From the NCBI RefSeq assembly GCF_014646075.1, contig NZ_BMMT01000001.1, positions 1-64,000 of the forward strand: a DNA stretch of 64,000 nt, read 5' to 3'. The position numbers and the translations under genes are program-made. The notes below the pieces were generated by a model that had not been told where the DNA came from, ran no database searches, and saw only the letters and a program-made list of their open reading frames with translations. Positions within the stretch are counted from its first letter, which is position 1. Every line of letters starts with the position of its first letter. Shown here one piece after another: positions 45,300-58,311 of the stretch. The DNA comes from Saccharopolyspora thermophila (GTDB lineage: Bacteria > Actinomycetota > Actinomycetes > Mycobacteriales > Pseudonocardiaceae).

Positions 45300-45788
45300 T
45301 CAGTGCTCCTGCTTCTTGGCGCGTTCGTAGGAGCGCTTGATCTCCTCCTCGGCCTCGGTGCGGCCGACCCACGTTGCGCCCTCCACGCTCTTGCCCGGCT
45401 CCAGGTCCTTGTACACCTCGAAGAAGTGCTGGATCTCCAGCTTGTGGAACTCGGGGAGGTGGTGGATGTCGCGCAGGTGCTCCTGGCGCGGGTCGTCGGA
45501 CGGCACGCAGATGACCTTGTCGTCGCCACCCTTCTCGTCGCGCATCCGGAACATGCCGATGGCCCGCGACTTGATCAGGCAGCCGGGGAACGTCGGCTCC
45601 TGGACCAGCACCAGCGCGTCCAACGGGTCGCCGTCCTCGCCGAGGGTGTCCTCGATGAACCCGTAGTCGGCCGGGTACTGGGTGGCGGTGAACAACGTCC
45701 GGTCGAGACGGATCCGGCCCGTCTCGTGGTCCACCTCGTACTTGTTCCGGTTCCCCTTGGGGATCTCGATCGTGACGTCGAAGTCCAC
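45300..45788 (-). CDS. ppa: Inorganic pyrophosphatase (soluble, family I)
   Basis: A 162-residue enzyme that hydrolyses PPi. The family signature [19 protein letters not shown], the Mg-binding [19 protein letters not shown] and the [18 protein letters not shown] loop are complete. GTG at 45788 gives the same length and start as the mycobacterial enzyme and has GAGGAA 6 bases upstream; GTG at 45800 is possible. It is divergent from dacB, as in M. tuberculosis (Rv3628/Rv3627c). Confidence 0.96.
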   Translation of the reverse strand: MDFDVTIEIPKGNRNKYEVDHETGRIRLDRTLFTATQYPADYGFIEDTLGEDGDPLDALVLVQEPTFPGCLIKSRAIGMFRMRDEKGGDDKVICVPSDDPRQEHLRDIHHLPEFHKLEIQHFFEVYKDLEPGKSVEGATWVGRTEAEEEIKRSYERAKKQEH

Positions 45789-45930
45789 GCGGTTCCTCAC
45801 TCGTCTTGCGTCGGATGCAGCCGCCCACTCGCGCGACCACGTCTAGTGTGGACCACGGCAGCTCTCCGGGCCCCACCGCAGTGTGGGAGCTCGCAATCTG
45901 GCAGTCTGGCGATCCGTCGAGGAGGAGTAC

Positions 45931-48900
45931 GTGCCCGAACCCCAGGAGTGCGGGGGTGAGGTGGCCGGAACCGACGTCCGCCCGACCGGACCAGCTGCGT
46001 CGTCCCCCCACGGCTCGCCGCCGGACCGGCCTGAAAAAGACCAGGCCCCCGAGACGTCGGAGACCACCCCGCCCGAAGCCGCCCCGAACCAGCCCGAGTC
46101 CGCGACCGCGGCATCCGCCGAGAAGCCCGAGCAGACCGGCGAAGCGGATCAGTCCGCCGCGGATGAGACCAACACCACAGGCATCACGGCGCAGCCCCGC
46201 GCGGCCGCCGCGAACCAGCGGATCGCGGGCAGCCTCGACGACGGGACGGGCAGCGACGCACCAAGCACGACGGCCGCGCAGTCGTCCACCGAAGACGCCG
46301 CGGAGTCGGCGCCTGAGGGCGCTGGCAGCGCGGCGCAGCAGGGCGACGGGCAGCCCGAGTCCGACGAGGGTGCCGCGGCCGAGGAGACCGCCCGGCCGGG
46401 CACCGCGGCAGAGCCCGCTGACCAGCGCGCCGAGGCTGCCCGGCCCAGCGGTCCGGACGACCCAACGCAGCAGCAGGCGGAGTCCGCTCCGCCGGCCGAG
46501 CCGGAGGCGGAGTCGGCGCGAGACACCGCGGGCCAGGCGGCGGAAGCTGCTCAACCCGAGCAAGCCGGACCGGAGCAGCCCGGCGATTCCCGGCCCGGTG
46601 CCGCGAAAGCCGAGGACGTTCCCGAGTCCGCCGAGGATGCGGCTGATCAGCAGGCTGCCGAGGCCGAGCCGACGGGAGACGCCGGTCAGCCGGATGCGTC
46701 CGAAGCTGCGCAGGAGGCAGCGGGTCGGCAGGTTGCCGAGACGGCTTCGCCGGAGGCGTCTAAAGCCGGGACGACTGCGGCAGAGCAGCAGGTCGCGGAC
46801 GAAGCTCGGGGAGCCGAGCCCGCGGCTGGTGAGCAGGAGTCCGATTCCCGAGCAGGGGAAGCCGAGTCCGGCCAGCAGGGCTGCGAACCAAGCAAGCAGG
46901 TCGCCGAGACGACTCCGATCGAGGCATCGGCAGTCGGGGCCTCGCCGGCGTCGCAGCAGGCTGCTGAAGCCGAGTCGGAGCGTCCGCCTGCTGATCAGCA
47001 GGCCGACGACACTGCACCGAGCGCTTCCGAAGGCGAGCCGGAGCGGCCTGGTCAGCAGGACCCCGGCGCTCCCGCCCCGAGGTCGGAGCAGACGCCGACT
47101 GGTGAGCAGGCCGCCACCGGAGTCCAGACGCAGCCGTCCGCGGCTGGACGAACCGAGTCCGCGCCGGCCGGTGCACCGGACGCCGAGTCGGAGCAGGACG
47201 CCAAGCAGCAGGTCACCGAGACCGCGTCGGTCGACGGCGACGCGGAGCCCGCCGCGGCCGACGACAGCGCCAACAAGCCCGTCGCGGGCAGCGTCGACGC
47301 CCAGACGAGCGCCGACGACCAGACCGCGAGCGATCCGGGCCGCGAGGCCGGGGCGGACGGCGCCGCCGGGACCGACGATCACCCCACCGACGAGCCGGAA
47401 CGCGTCGCCGAGTCCGGACCGGCGACCCAGGTGATCCCACGCGTCACCGGCGACGACGGGCCGTCCGCGGCCGAGCAGACCCAGCTGCTCACGCCGATCG
47501 CGGTGGATCCCGAACCGCAGCGCGCCGACCAGCCCCAGCAGATGCCGGGCGTCGAGGCAACGCAGAAGTTCACCGCCGTGCGGGCGCCGAGCGACGCGAC
47601 GCAGCAGATCAGCCGGGCGCCCGCGGAGACCGAGTCAGAGCGGACCACCCGGATCGATCTGTCGGCGCTGCGGGCCGCACCGGAGTCCGCGCCCGAGCAG
47701 ACCCAGCAGTTCGCCCGGCCGAACTTCGACGTGCCGCCGCAGCGCCCGGCCACGGCCGCCGACTTCGCGGGCCTGACCGCTCCCGCGCCGCCCACGAACG
47801 TCGGCGGCATGGTGCCGCCGCAGGCCAGGCCCGCCGCTCCGGAGGACTTCGCCGGGCTGGCCGCGCCGCGGGCCGAGCGCCCGGTCGCCGCACCCGAGGA
47901 CTTCGCGGGCCTGACCGCATCGCGCGCCCAGCCGCAGCGGGTGGGGCCGACGGTGCCTCCCCAGGGATTCGACGGACCGAGCGGCGTTCGGGCGCAACCG
48001 CAGCGGGTCTCGTCCGAAGCGTCCGGGGCCGAGCCGCGGCGACGGCGCGCGCTCATCGCCGTGGCGGTGGTCGTCGTCGTGCTGCTCGGTCTGGGCGTCG
48101 GTTTCGGGCCGATGCTCGTCGAGGCGCTGCGGCAGATGCAGATCGCGTCGCCGCCCGCCCCGGTGCGGCTCACCCCGTCGATCAAGCCGCTCGACCAGAA
48201 CGCGCCGGTGCCCACCGAGTCGGGGCTGCGCGCCGCCCTCGCGGGCCCGCTGGCCGATCCCGGCCTGGGCACGTTGGCGGGCTCGGTGATCGACGCCCAG
48301 ACCGGTCGGGTGCTGTGGCAGCAGAACCCCGGTCTGGCGCTGACCCCGGCCTCCACCGGCAAGCTGCTGACCGTCAGCGCGGCGCTGCTGGTCCTCGGCC
48401 CCCAGGCGCGGCTGACGACCAAGGTGGTGCGCGGCAGCCAGCCGGGCAGCGTGGTGCTGATCGGCGGCGGTGATTTCACGCTGTCCTCGCTGCCCGTGGG
48501 CAGCGAGTCGGTCTACCCGGGGGCGGCGCACCTGGACGAGCTCGTCGCCCAGGTCAGGGCCGCGACCGGCGGCAACGTCACCTCGGTGCAGTTCGACATC
48601 AGCCGCTACACGGGGCCGAAGCTGGCCCCCGGCTGGCTGCCGCAGGATGTGCCCGCCGGGATGATGTCGCCGGTCGAGTCGCTGATGCTGGACGGCGGCC
48701 GGGCCAACCCCACCGTCGACTACAGTCCCCGCACCTCGACCCCCGCGCTGGACGCGGCGCAGGAGTTCGCCAGGCGGCTCGGCGGGTCCATCCCGGTGTC
48801 CGAGGGCACCGCGCCGCCGGGTGCGCAGGTGCTGGGTCAGGTGCAGTCGCCGACGGTGCAGGAGATGTCCGACATGCTGCTGCTGCACTCGGACAACATG

Positions 48901-49407
48901 CTCGCCGAGGCGCTGGCCCGGGAGGTCGCCATCGCCACCGGCAACGAGCCGTCGTTCGCCGGCGGGGTCAAGGCGGTGCGCGACGTGTTGACCCAGCACG
49001 GCTTCAACCTGGCCGGCACCACCATGGCCGACGCCAGCGGACTGTCGCTGAACGACCGGACCACGCCGTCACTGCTGGCGGCGCTGCTGGCCGCGGCCAC
49101 CACCCCGGCCAGTCCGGAAGGCACCCTGGCGCCGCGGTCGGCGAGGCTGCGCGGCCTGCTGCCGGGCCTGCCGATCGCGGGCGGCACCGGCAGCCTGGAC
49201 GACCGCTACCTGAACAGCGCCGGTCGGGGCTGGGTGCGGGCCAAGACCGGCACCCTCGACGGGGCGAACAGCCTCGCGGGCACGGTGGTCACCGAGGACG
49301 GGCGCCTGCTGGTGTTCGCCCTGATGTCCAACGGCACGAGTCCGGTGGTGGCCCGCCCCGCCCTGGACAAGATCGTCGACACCCTTCGGGGCTGTGGCTG
49401 CCGCTGA
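45931..49407 (+). CDS. dacB: D-Ala-D-Ala carboxypeptidase (DacB/PBP4) with ~700-aa tail
   Basis: A 1158-residue membrane-anchored penicillin-binding protein. Residues 1-700 are a disordered Ala/Glu/Pro/Gln/Ser-rich cytoplasmic region, with TQ-x-[ILF] motifs and three EDFAGL-like repeats near its end. A single transmembrane helix lies at about 707-729. The extracytoplasmic S13 peptidase domain is complete: S808-T-G-K811, S987-D-N and K1105-T-G. It trims or hydrolyses cell-wall peptides. The mycobacterial orthologue (Rv3627c) lacks such a long tail. GTG at 45931 follows GGAGGAG. Confidence 0.92.
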   Translation: MPEPQECGGEVAGTDVRPTGPAASSPHGSPPDRPEKDQAPETSETTPPEAAPNQPESATAASAEKPEQTGEADQSAADETNTTGITAQPRAAAANQRIAGSLDDGTGSDAPSTTAAQSSTEDAAESAPEGAGSAAQQGDGQPESDEGAAAEETARPGTAAEPADQRAEAARPSGPDDPTQQQAESAPPAEPEAESARDTAGQAAEAAQPEQAGPEQPGDSRPGAAKAEDVPESAEDAADQQAAEAEPTGDAGQPDASEAAQEAAGRQVAETASPEASKAGTTAAEQQVADEARGAEPAAGEQESDSRAGEAESGQQGCEPSKQVAETTPIEASAVGASPASQQAAEAESERPPADQQADDTAPSASEGEPERPGQQDPGAPAPRSEQTPTGEQAATGVQTQPSAAGRTESAPAGAPDAESEQDAKQQVTETASVDGDAEPAAADDSANKPVAGSVDAQTSADDQTASDPGREAGADGAAGTDDHPTDEPERVAESGPATQVIPRVTGDDGPSAAEQTQLLTPIAVDPEPQRADQPQQMPGVEATQKFTAVRAPSDATQQISRAPAETESERTTRIDLSALRAAPESAPEQTQQFARPNFDVPPQRPATAADFAGLTAPAPPTNVGGMVPPQARPAAPEDFAGLAAPRAERPVAAPEDFAGLTASRAQPQRVGPTVPPQGFDGPSGVRAQPQRVSSEASGAEPRRRRALIAVAVVVVVLLGLGVGFGPMLVEALRQMQIASPPAPVRLTPSIKPLDQNAPVPTESGLRAALAGPLADPGLGTLAGSVIDAQTGRVLWQQNPGLALTPASTGKLLTVSAALLVLGPQARLTTKVVRGSQPGSVVLIGGGDFTLSSLPVGSESVYPGAAHLDELVAQVRAATGGNVTSVQFDISRYTGPKLAPGWLPQDVPAGMMSPVESLMLDGGRANPTVDYSPRTSTPALDAAQEFARRLGGSIPVSEGTAPPGAQVLGQVQSPTVQEMSDMLLLHSDNMLAEALAREVAIATGNEPSFAGGVKAVRDVLTQHGFNLAGTTMADASGLSLNDRTTPSLLAALLAAATTPASPEGTLAPRSARLRGLLPGLPIAGGTGSLDDRYLNSAGRGWVRAKTGTLDGANSLAGTVVTEDGRLLVFALMSNGTSPVVARPALDKIVDTLRGCGCR

Positions 49408-49450
49408 CCGCAGGCGTCCCGCCGTCACCGGGGCGAAAGAGAGGTGTCTG

Positions 49451-50593
49451 GTGGCCGCTGCAGCGGGTACGGTCGGTCCTGTGAACGCCGGACCCACCAT
49501 CCTGTCGTCCTCCAACTCGGGGGCGGAGCACCGGGCGCTGGACTGGAACGTCGCCGTCGCCACCGCGGTCCGGCTGATGAAGCCCGGACCAGACGTGCCC
49601 CGCGCGGAGGCCGAGCAGGCGGTGCGGTCCCTCCGGCGGTTCAGCGTCGAAGCCGAGTCGCACGTCCGCGAGCTGACCGGGCTGGGGGCGGATCTGCCGA
49701 TCGCCGAGGGCGACGTGGTGGACCGGCCAGCCTGGGTGCGCGGCGCGGCGGACGGTCTGGCCGAGCTCACCGACGCGGCGCTGGAGATGGCCGACTCCGC
49801 GCTCCTGCGGCGCGGCGACATCCTCGGTGGGATCAGCGCGCGCGGCGCCGGGATGCAGGCCGGGGTGGTGCTGGCCTACCTCGGCGGCAAGGTGCTGGGC
49901 CAGTTCGACCCCTACGGCGAGTCGCGCGTGGCGGGGCAGCGCGGGCGGTTGCTGCTGGTCGCGCCGAACATCGTGGCGGCCCAGCGCTCGCTGGGTGTTC
50001 CGGGCGACGACTTCCGCATGTGGGTGTGCCTGCACGAGTCCACGCACCGGCTGCAGTTCAACGCGGTGCCGTGGCTGCGCGACCACTTCGCGGAGAGCCT
50101 GGGCACGCTGCTGGCCGAGATGGAGGGCACCACGGGCGAGCTGCTGAGCAGGCTGCCGAATGTGCTGCGGGAGGCCCGCGCGAGCTGTTCCCGGGACTCC
50201 AGCCCCGGCATGCTCGGCCTGATCGAGCTGCTCCAGACGCCGCGGCAGCGGGCCGCCCTGGACCGGATCATCGCGATCTCCACGCTGCTGGAGGGCCACG
50301 CTGATCACGTGATGGACGCCGTGGGCCCGCGGGTGGTGCCGAGCGTGGCGACCATCCGGCAGCGCTTCACCGAGCGCCGCAAGGGCGGCGGCCTGCTCGA
50401 CCGGGTGCTGCGCAGCCTGCTCGGAGTGGACGCCAAGATCCGCCAGTACGCGCAGGGCGCGGCGTTCACCCGCCACGTGGTGGGGGTGGTGGGCATGGCC
50501 AACTTCAACGCGGTGTGGACGTCGCCGGAGCACCTGCCGACCCGCGCGGAGATCACCAACCCGGACGCCTGGATCCGCCGCGTCCACGGCTGA
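49451..50593 (+). CDS. DUF2342 zincin-like metalloprotease
   Basis: A 380-residue member of the zinc-dependent metalloprotease family once named for a supposed F420 link (M. tuberculosis Rv3626c by context). HESTHRLQF supplies HExxH near residue 195, and LLEGHADHVMDA supplies a downstream Glu/His as third ligand. FDPYGESRVAGQRGRLLLV is family-typical. No signal peptide, so cytoplasmic. GTG at 49451 follows GAGAGGTG. It lies between dacB and tilS. Substrate unknown. Confidence 0.83.
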   Translation: MAAAAGTVGPVNAGPTILSSSNSGAEHRALDWNVAVATAVRLMKPGPDVPRAEAEQAVRSLRRFSVEAESHVRELTGLGADLPIAEGDVVDRPAWVRGAADGLAELTDAALEMADSALLRRGDILGGISARGAGMQAGVVLAYLGGKVLGQFDPYGESRVAGQRGRLLLVAPNIVAAQRSLGVPGDDFRMWVCLHESTHRLQFNAVPWLRDHFAESLGTLLAEMEGTTGELLSRLPNVLREARASCSRDSSPGMLGLIELLQTPRQRAALDRIIAISTLLEGHADHVMDAVGPRVVPSVATIRQRFTERRKGGGLLDRVLRSLLGVDAKIRQYAQGAAFTRHVVGVVGMANFNAVWTSPEHLPTRAEITNPDAWIRRVHG

Positions 50594-50661
50594 CCCCGGT
50601 GCTCGGGACACCTCGCGTGGCTGGTGACGGCCTCGTCGCGGGCGCGCGTGAGAATGACGGT

Positions 50662-51651
50662 GTGCCGCCTCCACCCGCCGTCGCCGCCGTGCGCGTCGCT
50701 GTCCGGCGCCTGCTCGACTCCGCCGAGGCGGCGCCGTTCCGGGGCGCTCCGCTGGCCGTCGCCTGCTCCGGGGGCGCCGACTCGCTGGCGCTGGCCGCTG
50801 CCGCCGCCCACGTCGCCCGCCGCGCGGGCATCGCGCTGCACGGGCTGGTCGTGGACCACGGGCTCCAGGCCGGCTCGGCCGACGTCGCTGCGCGGGCCGC
50901 AGCCCAGCTGTCCGCGCTGGGCTGCGCCGAGGTCCGGGTCATCAGGGTCGAGGTGACCGGTGGGGGCGGGGTGGAGGCCGCGGCGCGGCGCGCCCGCTAC
51001 GCGGCGCTGGCGGCGGAGCGGCCCGCCGACTCGCTGGTCCTGCTCGGGCACACCCGCGACGACCAGGCCGAAACGGTGCTGCTGGGGTTGGGCCGCGGTT
51101 CCGGGCCGCGTTCGATCGCCGGGATGCGGCCGTTGGACCCGCCGTGGGCGCGCCCGTTCCTGGACGTCGACCGGGCGACCACGCAAGCCGCGTGCCGGGA
51201 GCTGGGCCTGCGCCCGTGGCAGGACCCGCACAATGCGGACCCGCGGTTCACCCGTGTGCGGTTGCGCACAGAAGTGCTCCCGCTGATGGACGAGGTCCTG
51301 CAGGGCGGGGTGCGCGACGCGCTCGCGCGGACCGCGCGGCAGCTCCGCGAGGACGCCGACGCGCTCGACGAACTGGCCGCCGACCTGCGCAACCGCGTCG
51401 AGACCGGTGGCGCTCTGGATGCCCTGGCGCTGCGGGATGTTCCCGCCGCGCTGCGCCGCCGGGTGCTGCGCAGCTGGTTGTTGGATCGCGGGATCGCCGA
51501 GCTCACCGACGCCCACCTGCGCGCTGCCGATGCCCTGGTGTCCGATTGGCGAGGTCAGGGCGGCCCTGCTCTGCCGGGCGGCTTTGTGCTGCGCCGGGCG
51601 CATGGCAGGCTTCAGGTGGAAGCGGCGGGTCGCTGGCCGCCGAATGGCTGA
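50662..51651 (+). CDS. tilS: tRNA(Ile)-lysidine synthase
   Basis: A 329-residue N-type ATP pyrophosphatase that converts C34 of the AUA-reading tRNA-Ile to lysidine. The P-loop is ACSGGADSLALA; HGLVVDHGLQ, LGHTRDDQAETVLL and the WQDPHNADPRFTRVRLR segment are diagnostic. The C-terminal domain is short, as in actinobacteria. GTG at 50662 begins VPPPPAVAAVR. It is followed 84 bases later by hpt. Confidence 0.92.
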   Translation: MPPPPAVAAVRVAVRRLLDSAEAAPFRGAPLAVACSGGADSLALAAAAAHVARRAGIALHGLVVDHGLQAGSADVAARAAAQLSALGCAEVRVIRVEVTGGGGVEAAARRARYAALAAERPADSLVLLGHTRDDQAETVLLGLGRGSGPRSIAGMRPLDPPWARPFLDVDRATTQAACRELGLRPWQDPHNADPRFTRVRLRTEVLPLMDEVLQGGVRDALARTARQLREDADALDELAADLRNRVETGGALDALALRDVPAALRRRVLRSWLLDRGIAELTDAHLRAADALVSDWRGQGGPALPGGFVLRRAHGRLQVEAAGRWPPNG

Positions 51652-51735
51652 CGGGCGACGTCGACGCGCGTCGAGCCCGGGGCGGGTCTTCCAGCACCGG
51701 GGAACTGTCGATTCGACAAGAGGGGAAGCCGGGCC

Positions 51736-52290
51736 GTGTACGACGGCGACATTGCCTCTGTGCTCATCACCGAGCAGCAGATCAACGACAAGGTCACCGA
51801 GCTGGCCAAGCAGGTCGACGAGGACTACCGGGGCATCAGCGGTGATCTGCTGCTGGTGGGGGTCCTCAAAGGCGCGGTGATGTTCATGACCGACTTCGCG
51901 CGGGCGCTGCCGCAGCCGGCGCAGCTGGAGTTCATGGCGGTCAGCTCGTACGGCTCGTCCACCTCGTCGTCGGGTGTGGTGCGCATTCTCAAGGACCTCG
52001 ACCGTGACATCGCCAACCGGCACGTGCTGATCCTCGAGGACATCATCGACTCCGGCCTGACGCTGTCCTGGCTGCTCAAGAACCTCAGCGCGCGCAACCC
52101 GGCGTCGCTGGAGGTGTGCACGCTGCTGCGCAAGCCGGACGCGGTGCAGGTCGACGTGCCGGTCAGGTACGTGGGCTTCGACATCCCGAACGAGTTCGTC
52201 GTCGGGTATGGCCTGGATTACGCCGAGCGGTACCGTGATCTGCCCTACATCGGAACGCTCGACCCCAAGGTCTATACGGCGGGCGTGTGA
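51736..52290 (+). CDS. hpt: Hypoxanthine phosphoribosyltransferase
   Basis: A 184-residue purine salvage enzyme making IMP or GMP from base and PRPP. The PRPP loop is [14 protein letters not shown], with [17 protein letters not shown] and the base-contacting [23 protein letters not shown] at 51736 follows GGGGAAGC. It stands between tilS and ftsH, as in mycobacteria. Confidence 0.95.
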   Translation: MYDGDIASVLITEQQINDKVTELAKQVDEDYRGISGDLLLVGVLKGAVMFMTDFARALPQPAQLEFMAVSSYGSSTSSSGVVRILKDLDRDIANRHVLILEDIIDSGLTLSWLLKNLSARNPASLEVCTLLRKPDAVQVDVPVRYVGFDIPNEFVVGYGLDYAERYRDLPYIGTLDPKVYTAGV

Positions 52291-52527
52291 CGCCCAGGGG
52301 AGCGGCCGGGCCGGCGTGCGTGTCCGGTTCGGCCCTCCCGTCCGGGTCGGCCGATGCGGCGGAGTAGGGTGTACGTCCTGCGTGGCGCCTCGGCATGGTC
52401 GGGCGCTCGCATCGGCCGGTACGCTGGTCTGAAGGGGTTGACGGTGAGGATGAAGGTGGTTCGCGGAACCGCCGTCGCCCGAAGTGACAGTCAGGGAGGG
52501 TCGAGGCCGCCCGCCGGCCGCAAGTGA

Positions 52528-54876
<2,349 letters not shown>

Positions 54877-54934
54877 CGACTCCGGTGCACACGGCACCCT
54901 GCGCGGGTGCCACGGCCGGTGGAGGAACGACACA

Positions 54935-55573
54935 GTGACCAGTGCGGTCGACGAGCCGGTCGGGGCCGGGGGCGACTCCCGGCCCGACGGCTCTTTCCAC
55001 ACGCCCCAGTTCGACCAGGCCCGCGCTGAGGCGGCGATCCGTGAGCTGCTGCTCGCCGCCGGGGAGGACCCGGACCGCGAGGGGCTGCGGGACACCCCCG
55101 CCCGCGTCGCCCGCGCATATCGCGAGCTGTTCGCGGGCCTGTACACCAATCCCGACGAGGTCCTGGACAAGACCTTCGACGAGGCCCACGAGGAACTCGT
55201 CCTGGTGCGCGACATCCCGGTGTACTCCCAGTGCGAGCACCACCTGCTGCCGTTCCACGGCACCGCGCACGTCGGCTACATCCCCAACGAGCTGGGCCGG
55301 GTCACCGGGCTGTCCAAGCTCGCCCGGCTCGTCGACCTCTACGCCAAGCGGCCGCAGGTGCAGGAGCGGCTGACCTCCCAGGTGGCCGACGCGCTGGTGC
55401 GACGCCTCGAGCCGCGCGGCGTGATCGTGGTGATCGACGCCGAGCACCTGTGCATGGGGATGCGCGGAGTGCGGAAGGCGGGCTCGACGACCACGACGTC
55501 GGCGGTGCGCGGCATCTTCCGCAGCTCGGCGTCCTCGCGCGCCGAGGCGCTGTCGCTGATCAGGGGCAAGTGA
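54935..55573 (+). CDS. folE: GTP cyclohydrolase I
   Basis: A 212-residue enzyme that opens GTP to dihydroneopterin triphosphate, the first step of folate synthesis. Zinc ligands sit in [13 protein letters not shown] and the later [38 protein letters not shown] is the core signature. GTG at 54935 follows GGAGGAACGACACA. Its TGA overlaps the folP ATG, starting the folE-folP-folB run. Confidence 0.96.
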   Translation: MTSAVDEPVGAGGDSRPDGSFHTPQFDQARAEAAIRELLLAAGEDPDREGLRDTPARVARAYRELFAGLYTNPDEVLDKTFDEAHEELVLVRDIPVYSQCEHHLLPFHGTAHVGYIPNELGRVTGLSKLARLVDLYAKRPQVQERLTSQVADALVRRLEPRGVIVVIDAEHLCMGMRGVRKAGSTTTTSAVRGIFRSSASSRAEALSLIRGK

Positions 55574-56421
55574 TGCACGAGAAGCTGCCGAACCCGGGGC
55601 GCTGCGCCGTGATGGGCGTGCTGAACGTGACCCCGGACTCGTTCTCCGACGGGGGGCGCTACCTGGATCGCGCGGCGGCCGTGGCGCACGGCGTGGAGAT
55701 GCACCGGCTCGGGGCGGACATCATCGACGTCGGCGGCGAGTCGACGCGTCCGGGCTCCGAGCGGGTGGACGCCGCCACCGAGATCGAGCGGGTGCTGCCC
55801 GTGGTCGAGGAACTGGTCGCCGAGGGCGTGCCGGTGAGCGTGGACACCACGCGCGCGAAGGTCGCCGCCGCGACCGCGGGGGCCGGCGCGACCGTGATCA
55901 ACGACGTCTCCGGTGGCCTGGCCGACCCGGACATGGTGCACGTGGCCGCGGAGACCGGCCTGCCGTGGGTGCTGATGCACTGGCGCGGGCACAGCAAGGA
56001 CATGGACCGGCTCGCGCGGTACCGGGACGTGGTCGCCGAGGTGCGCGACGAACTGCTGCGGCAGGTCGACGTGGCGCTGCGGTCCGGGGTGTCCGAGGAG
56101 GCCATCGTGCTGGACCCGGGACTGGGTTTCGCCAAGACCGGCGCGCACGACTGGCAGCTGCTGCAGCGGCTGGACGTGTTCGTGGACCTCGGATTCCCGG
56201 TGCTGGTCGGCGCGTCCCGCAAGCGGTTTCTGGGCCGGCTGCTGGCCGACGCGGACGGCACGCCGCGGCCGCCGTCGGGGCGTGAGGCGGCCACCGCGGC
56301 GGTGTCCGTGCTGGCCGCGGACCGGGGCGCGTGGGGCGTGCGGGTGCACGACGTGCAGCAGTCGTTGGACGCGGTTGCGGTCGCCGCGGCCTGGCGCAGC
56401 GGGGGGAAGTTCAGTGGCTGA
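55573..56421 (+). CDS. folP: Dihydropteroate synthase
   Basis: A 282-residue TIM barrel joining p-aminobenzoate to the pterin, the sulfonamide target. [18 protein letters not shown] and [19 protein letters not shown] form the pyrophosphate and pABA loops; [14 protein letters not shown] and [12 protein letters not shown] are intact. Coupled to folE (TGATG) and overlapping folB by 8 bases. Confidence 0.96.
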   Translation: MHEKLPNPGRCAVMGVLNVTPDSFSDGGRYLDRAAAVAHGVEMHRLGADIIDVGGESTRPGSERVDAATEIERVLPVVEELVAEGVPVSVDTTRAKVAAATAGAGATVINDVSGGLADPDMVHVAAETGLPWVLMHWRGHSKDMDRLARYRDVVAEVRDELLRQVDVALRSGVSEEAIVLDPGLGFAKTGAHDWQLLQRLDVFVDLGFPVLVGASRKRFLGRLLADADGTPRPPSGREAATAAVSVLAADRGAWGVRVHDVQQSLDAVAVAAAWRSGGKFSG

Positions 56422-56812
56422 CCGGATCACTCTGACCGGCCTGAGGGTTCGCGGCAACCACGGGGTGTTCGAGCACGAGAGGCGCGACGGCCAGGACTTC
56501 CTCGTCGACATCACGGTGTGGATCGACCTGGGCGAGGCCGCGGCCTCCGACGACCTGGCGAAGACGCTGCACTACGGCGAGCTGGCCGAGCGGGCGGCGG
56601 CGATCGTCGCGGGCCCGCCGCGGGATTTGATCGAGACGGTGGCGGGCGAGATCGCCGACGACGTGATGAGCGACGAGCGGGTGCACGCCACCGAGGTGAC
56701 GATCCACAAGCCGAGCGCGCCGATCCCGCTGACGTTCTCCGACGTGTCGGTGACGATGCGCCGCTCCCGCCGCGGCGGCCGCGGTAACGCCGCCCCACCA
56801 CCCCAACCCTAG
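56414..56812 (+). CDS. folB: Dihydroneopterin aldolase
   Basis: A 132-residue T-fold enzyme producing 6-hydroxymethyl-dihydropterin. [20 protein letters not shown] carries the conserved Glu, and [11 protein letters not shown] and [17 protein letters not shown] complete the signature. GTG at 56414 overlaps the end of folP. Confidence 0.94.
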   Translation: MADRITLTGLRVRGNHGVFEHERRDGQDFLVDITVWIDLGEAAASDDLAKTLHYGELAERAAAIVAGPPRDLIETVAGEIADDVMSDERVHATEVTIHKPSAPIPLTFSDVSVTMRRSRRGGRGNAAPPPQP

Positions 56813-56852
56813 GCAGTGATGATGTGGTGGTCGGTTGGTTCGGGGGCGTGAG

Positions 56853-57350
56853 ATGAGTCGTGCGGTGTTGTCGCTGGGGTCGAACCTGGGGGATCGGCTC
56901 GGGTACCTGCGGCTGGCCGTGGCGGGGTTCGCCGACGTGCTCGTCGCGGCCTCGCCGGTGTACGAGACCGCGCCGTGGGGTGTCACCGACCAGCCGGACT
57001 TCCTGAACGCGGTACTCATCGTGGAGTCCGACGAGCTGGACGAGTGGGGCTGGCTGCGCCGCGGCCAGGAGCTGGAGCGGCGGGCGCAACGGCGCCGCGA
57101 ACAACGCTGGGGGCCGCGGACCCTGGACGTCGATGTGGTCACAGTGGACGGTGTGCGCAGCGAGGACCCGGAGCTGCTGCTGCCGCACCCGGGCACCCCG
57201 AGCCGGGCGACGGTGCTGATCCCGTGGCTGGCGGTCGACCCGAACGCGGAACTGCCCGGCCACGGCCGGGTAGCGGACCTCCTGGAAGCCCTGCCGCCGG
57301 AGGAGATCGCCGGAGTCCACCTCCGCGGCGACCTCACCTTGTCTGACTGA
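56853..57350 (+). CDS. folK: Hydroxymethyldihydropterin pyrophosphokinase
   Basis: A 165-residue HPPK: LSLGSNLGDRLGYLR, SPVYETAPWGVTDQPDFLNAV and WGPRTLDVDVV (metal-binding DVD) and LLPHPGTPSRATVLIP are all present. It activates the pterin for FolP. ATG at 56853 is 40 bases behind folB. Confidence 0.95.
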   Translation: MSRAVLSLGSNLGDRLGYLRLAVAGFADVLVAASPVYETAPWGVTDQPDFLNAVLIVESDELDEWGWLRRGQELERRAQRRREQRWGPRTLDVDVVTVDGVRSEDPELLLPHPGTPSRATVLIPWLAVDPNAELPGHGRVADLLEALPPEEIAGVHLRGDLTLSD

Positions 57351-57675
57351 GCGGCACCACCGAGAGCGGCCTGGCCGGGCGTGTGATCGCGGGCGTCGAC
57401 GAGACCGAGAAACGCTCGGCGCGTCGGCGGATCGCGGGAAGCGAACCGGACGGGACTCGCCGAGCCGCGCAGGTCAGCCGATGTCAGGCGTCCACCGGCC
57501 CGCCGCGACGGCGCTGACCGAGTCGCCCCCAAGGCGGGCGCCGGGGTCGGAGCCGAACGCTCGCCGGGCCGGCTCGCCGATCGGGTCGGCCCACCTCGGC
57601 CCTCCAGCCGGTGGAGACTCAGGCCCATGCTCGCCCGCGGCTGGTGCCCCTCCGGCGAGGTGCGATCCTAAAGCT
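57351..57675. other. Gap between folK and the DUF3180 gene
   Basis: 325 bases without a supported gene. The frame of the next gene is open back to 57481, but the upstream part is Pro/Arg-rich and has no ribosome site. No hairpin stands out. Confidence 0.4.
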
Positions 57676-58164
57676 GTGGCACCGCGACACGCAGAGCACC
57701 TGACGTTCACCAAACCCCGGCACCTGGTGGCGGCCGGCTCGGTGGCGGCGGTGGTGGTCTTCCTGATCGCCCGGCTGGTGTACGGCGAGCTGCCACCGCT
57801 GCCCCTGCTGGCCGGGGCGACGCTGCTGCTGATCGCGTTCGTGGACGTGCTGCTGACGCTGAACATGCGGCCGCGGGTCAAACGGAAGCCGGGCACCGAA
57901 CCGGTCGACGGGATCACCGCGGCCCGCGCCGTCGCACTGGCCAAGGCGTCTTCGCTGGCCGGGGCGATCATGGTCGGGGTGTGGATCGGCCTGCTGGCCT
58001 ACCTGATGCCGCTCATCGCCACGATTGACGCGGCGCGGGCGGACACCACCGCCGCGGTGATCGGCCTGATCAGCGCGGCCGCCCTGATCGCGGCGGGCCT
58101 GTGGTTGGAGAACAGCCTGCGCAATCCCGACGAACCCGACGAGCCCCACGACGACGAAAACTGA
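57676..58164 (+). CDS. DUF3180 membrane protein
   Basis: A 162-residue protein with four hydrophobic helices (LVAAGSVAAVVVFLIARLV, LLAGATLLLIAFVDVLLTL, ASSLAGAIMVGVWIGLLAY, AAVIGLISAAALIAAGLWL) and an acidic C-terminus. DUF3180 proteins follow folK in actinobacteria (Rv3605c); their role is unknown. GTG at 57676 begins VAPRHAEHLTFTKPRHLV, the family-like start. Confidence 0.82.
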   Translation: MAPRHAEHLTFTKPRHLVAAGSVAAVVVFLIARLVYGELPPLPLLAGATLLLIAFVDVLLTLNMRPRVKRKPGTEPVDGITAARAVALAKASSLAGAIMVGVWIGLLAYLMPLIATIDAARADTTAAVIGLISAAALIAAGLWLENSLRNPDEPDEPHDDEN

Positions 58165-58311
58165 AGGAGGCCGGGTCACGCGGCAGCACGGCGGGGGACC
58201 GCCCTCGCTGAGCCGTTCGGCCGCGCGCGGTGTAGGCCACACCGACCACAGTGGAGCCGGGTCTCTTGCCCTTGAGATCTCGAACTGATAACCGCCCGGT
58301 ACCGTAAAGGC

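Noticed and set aside
45100-47382. Leu/Gly/Arg-rich minus-strand frame opposite ppa and the dacB tail
   Set aside because: The repetitive look mirrors the repetitive dacB tail codons. ppa on the same strand uses another frame.
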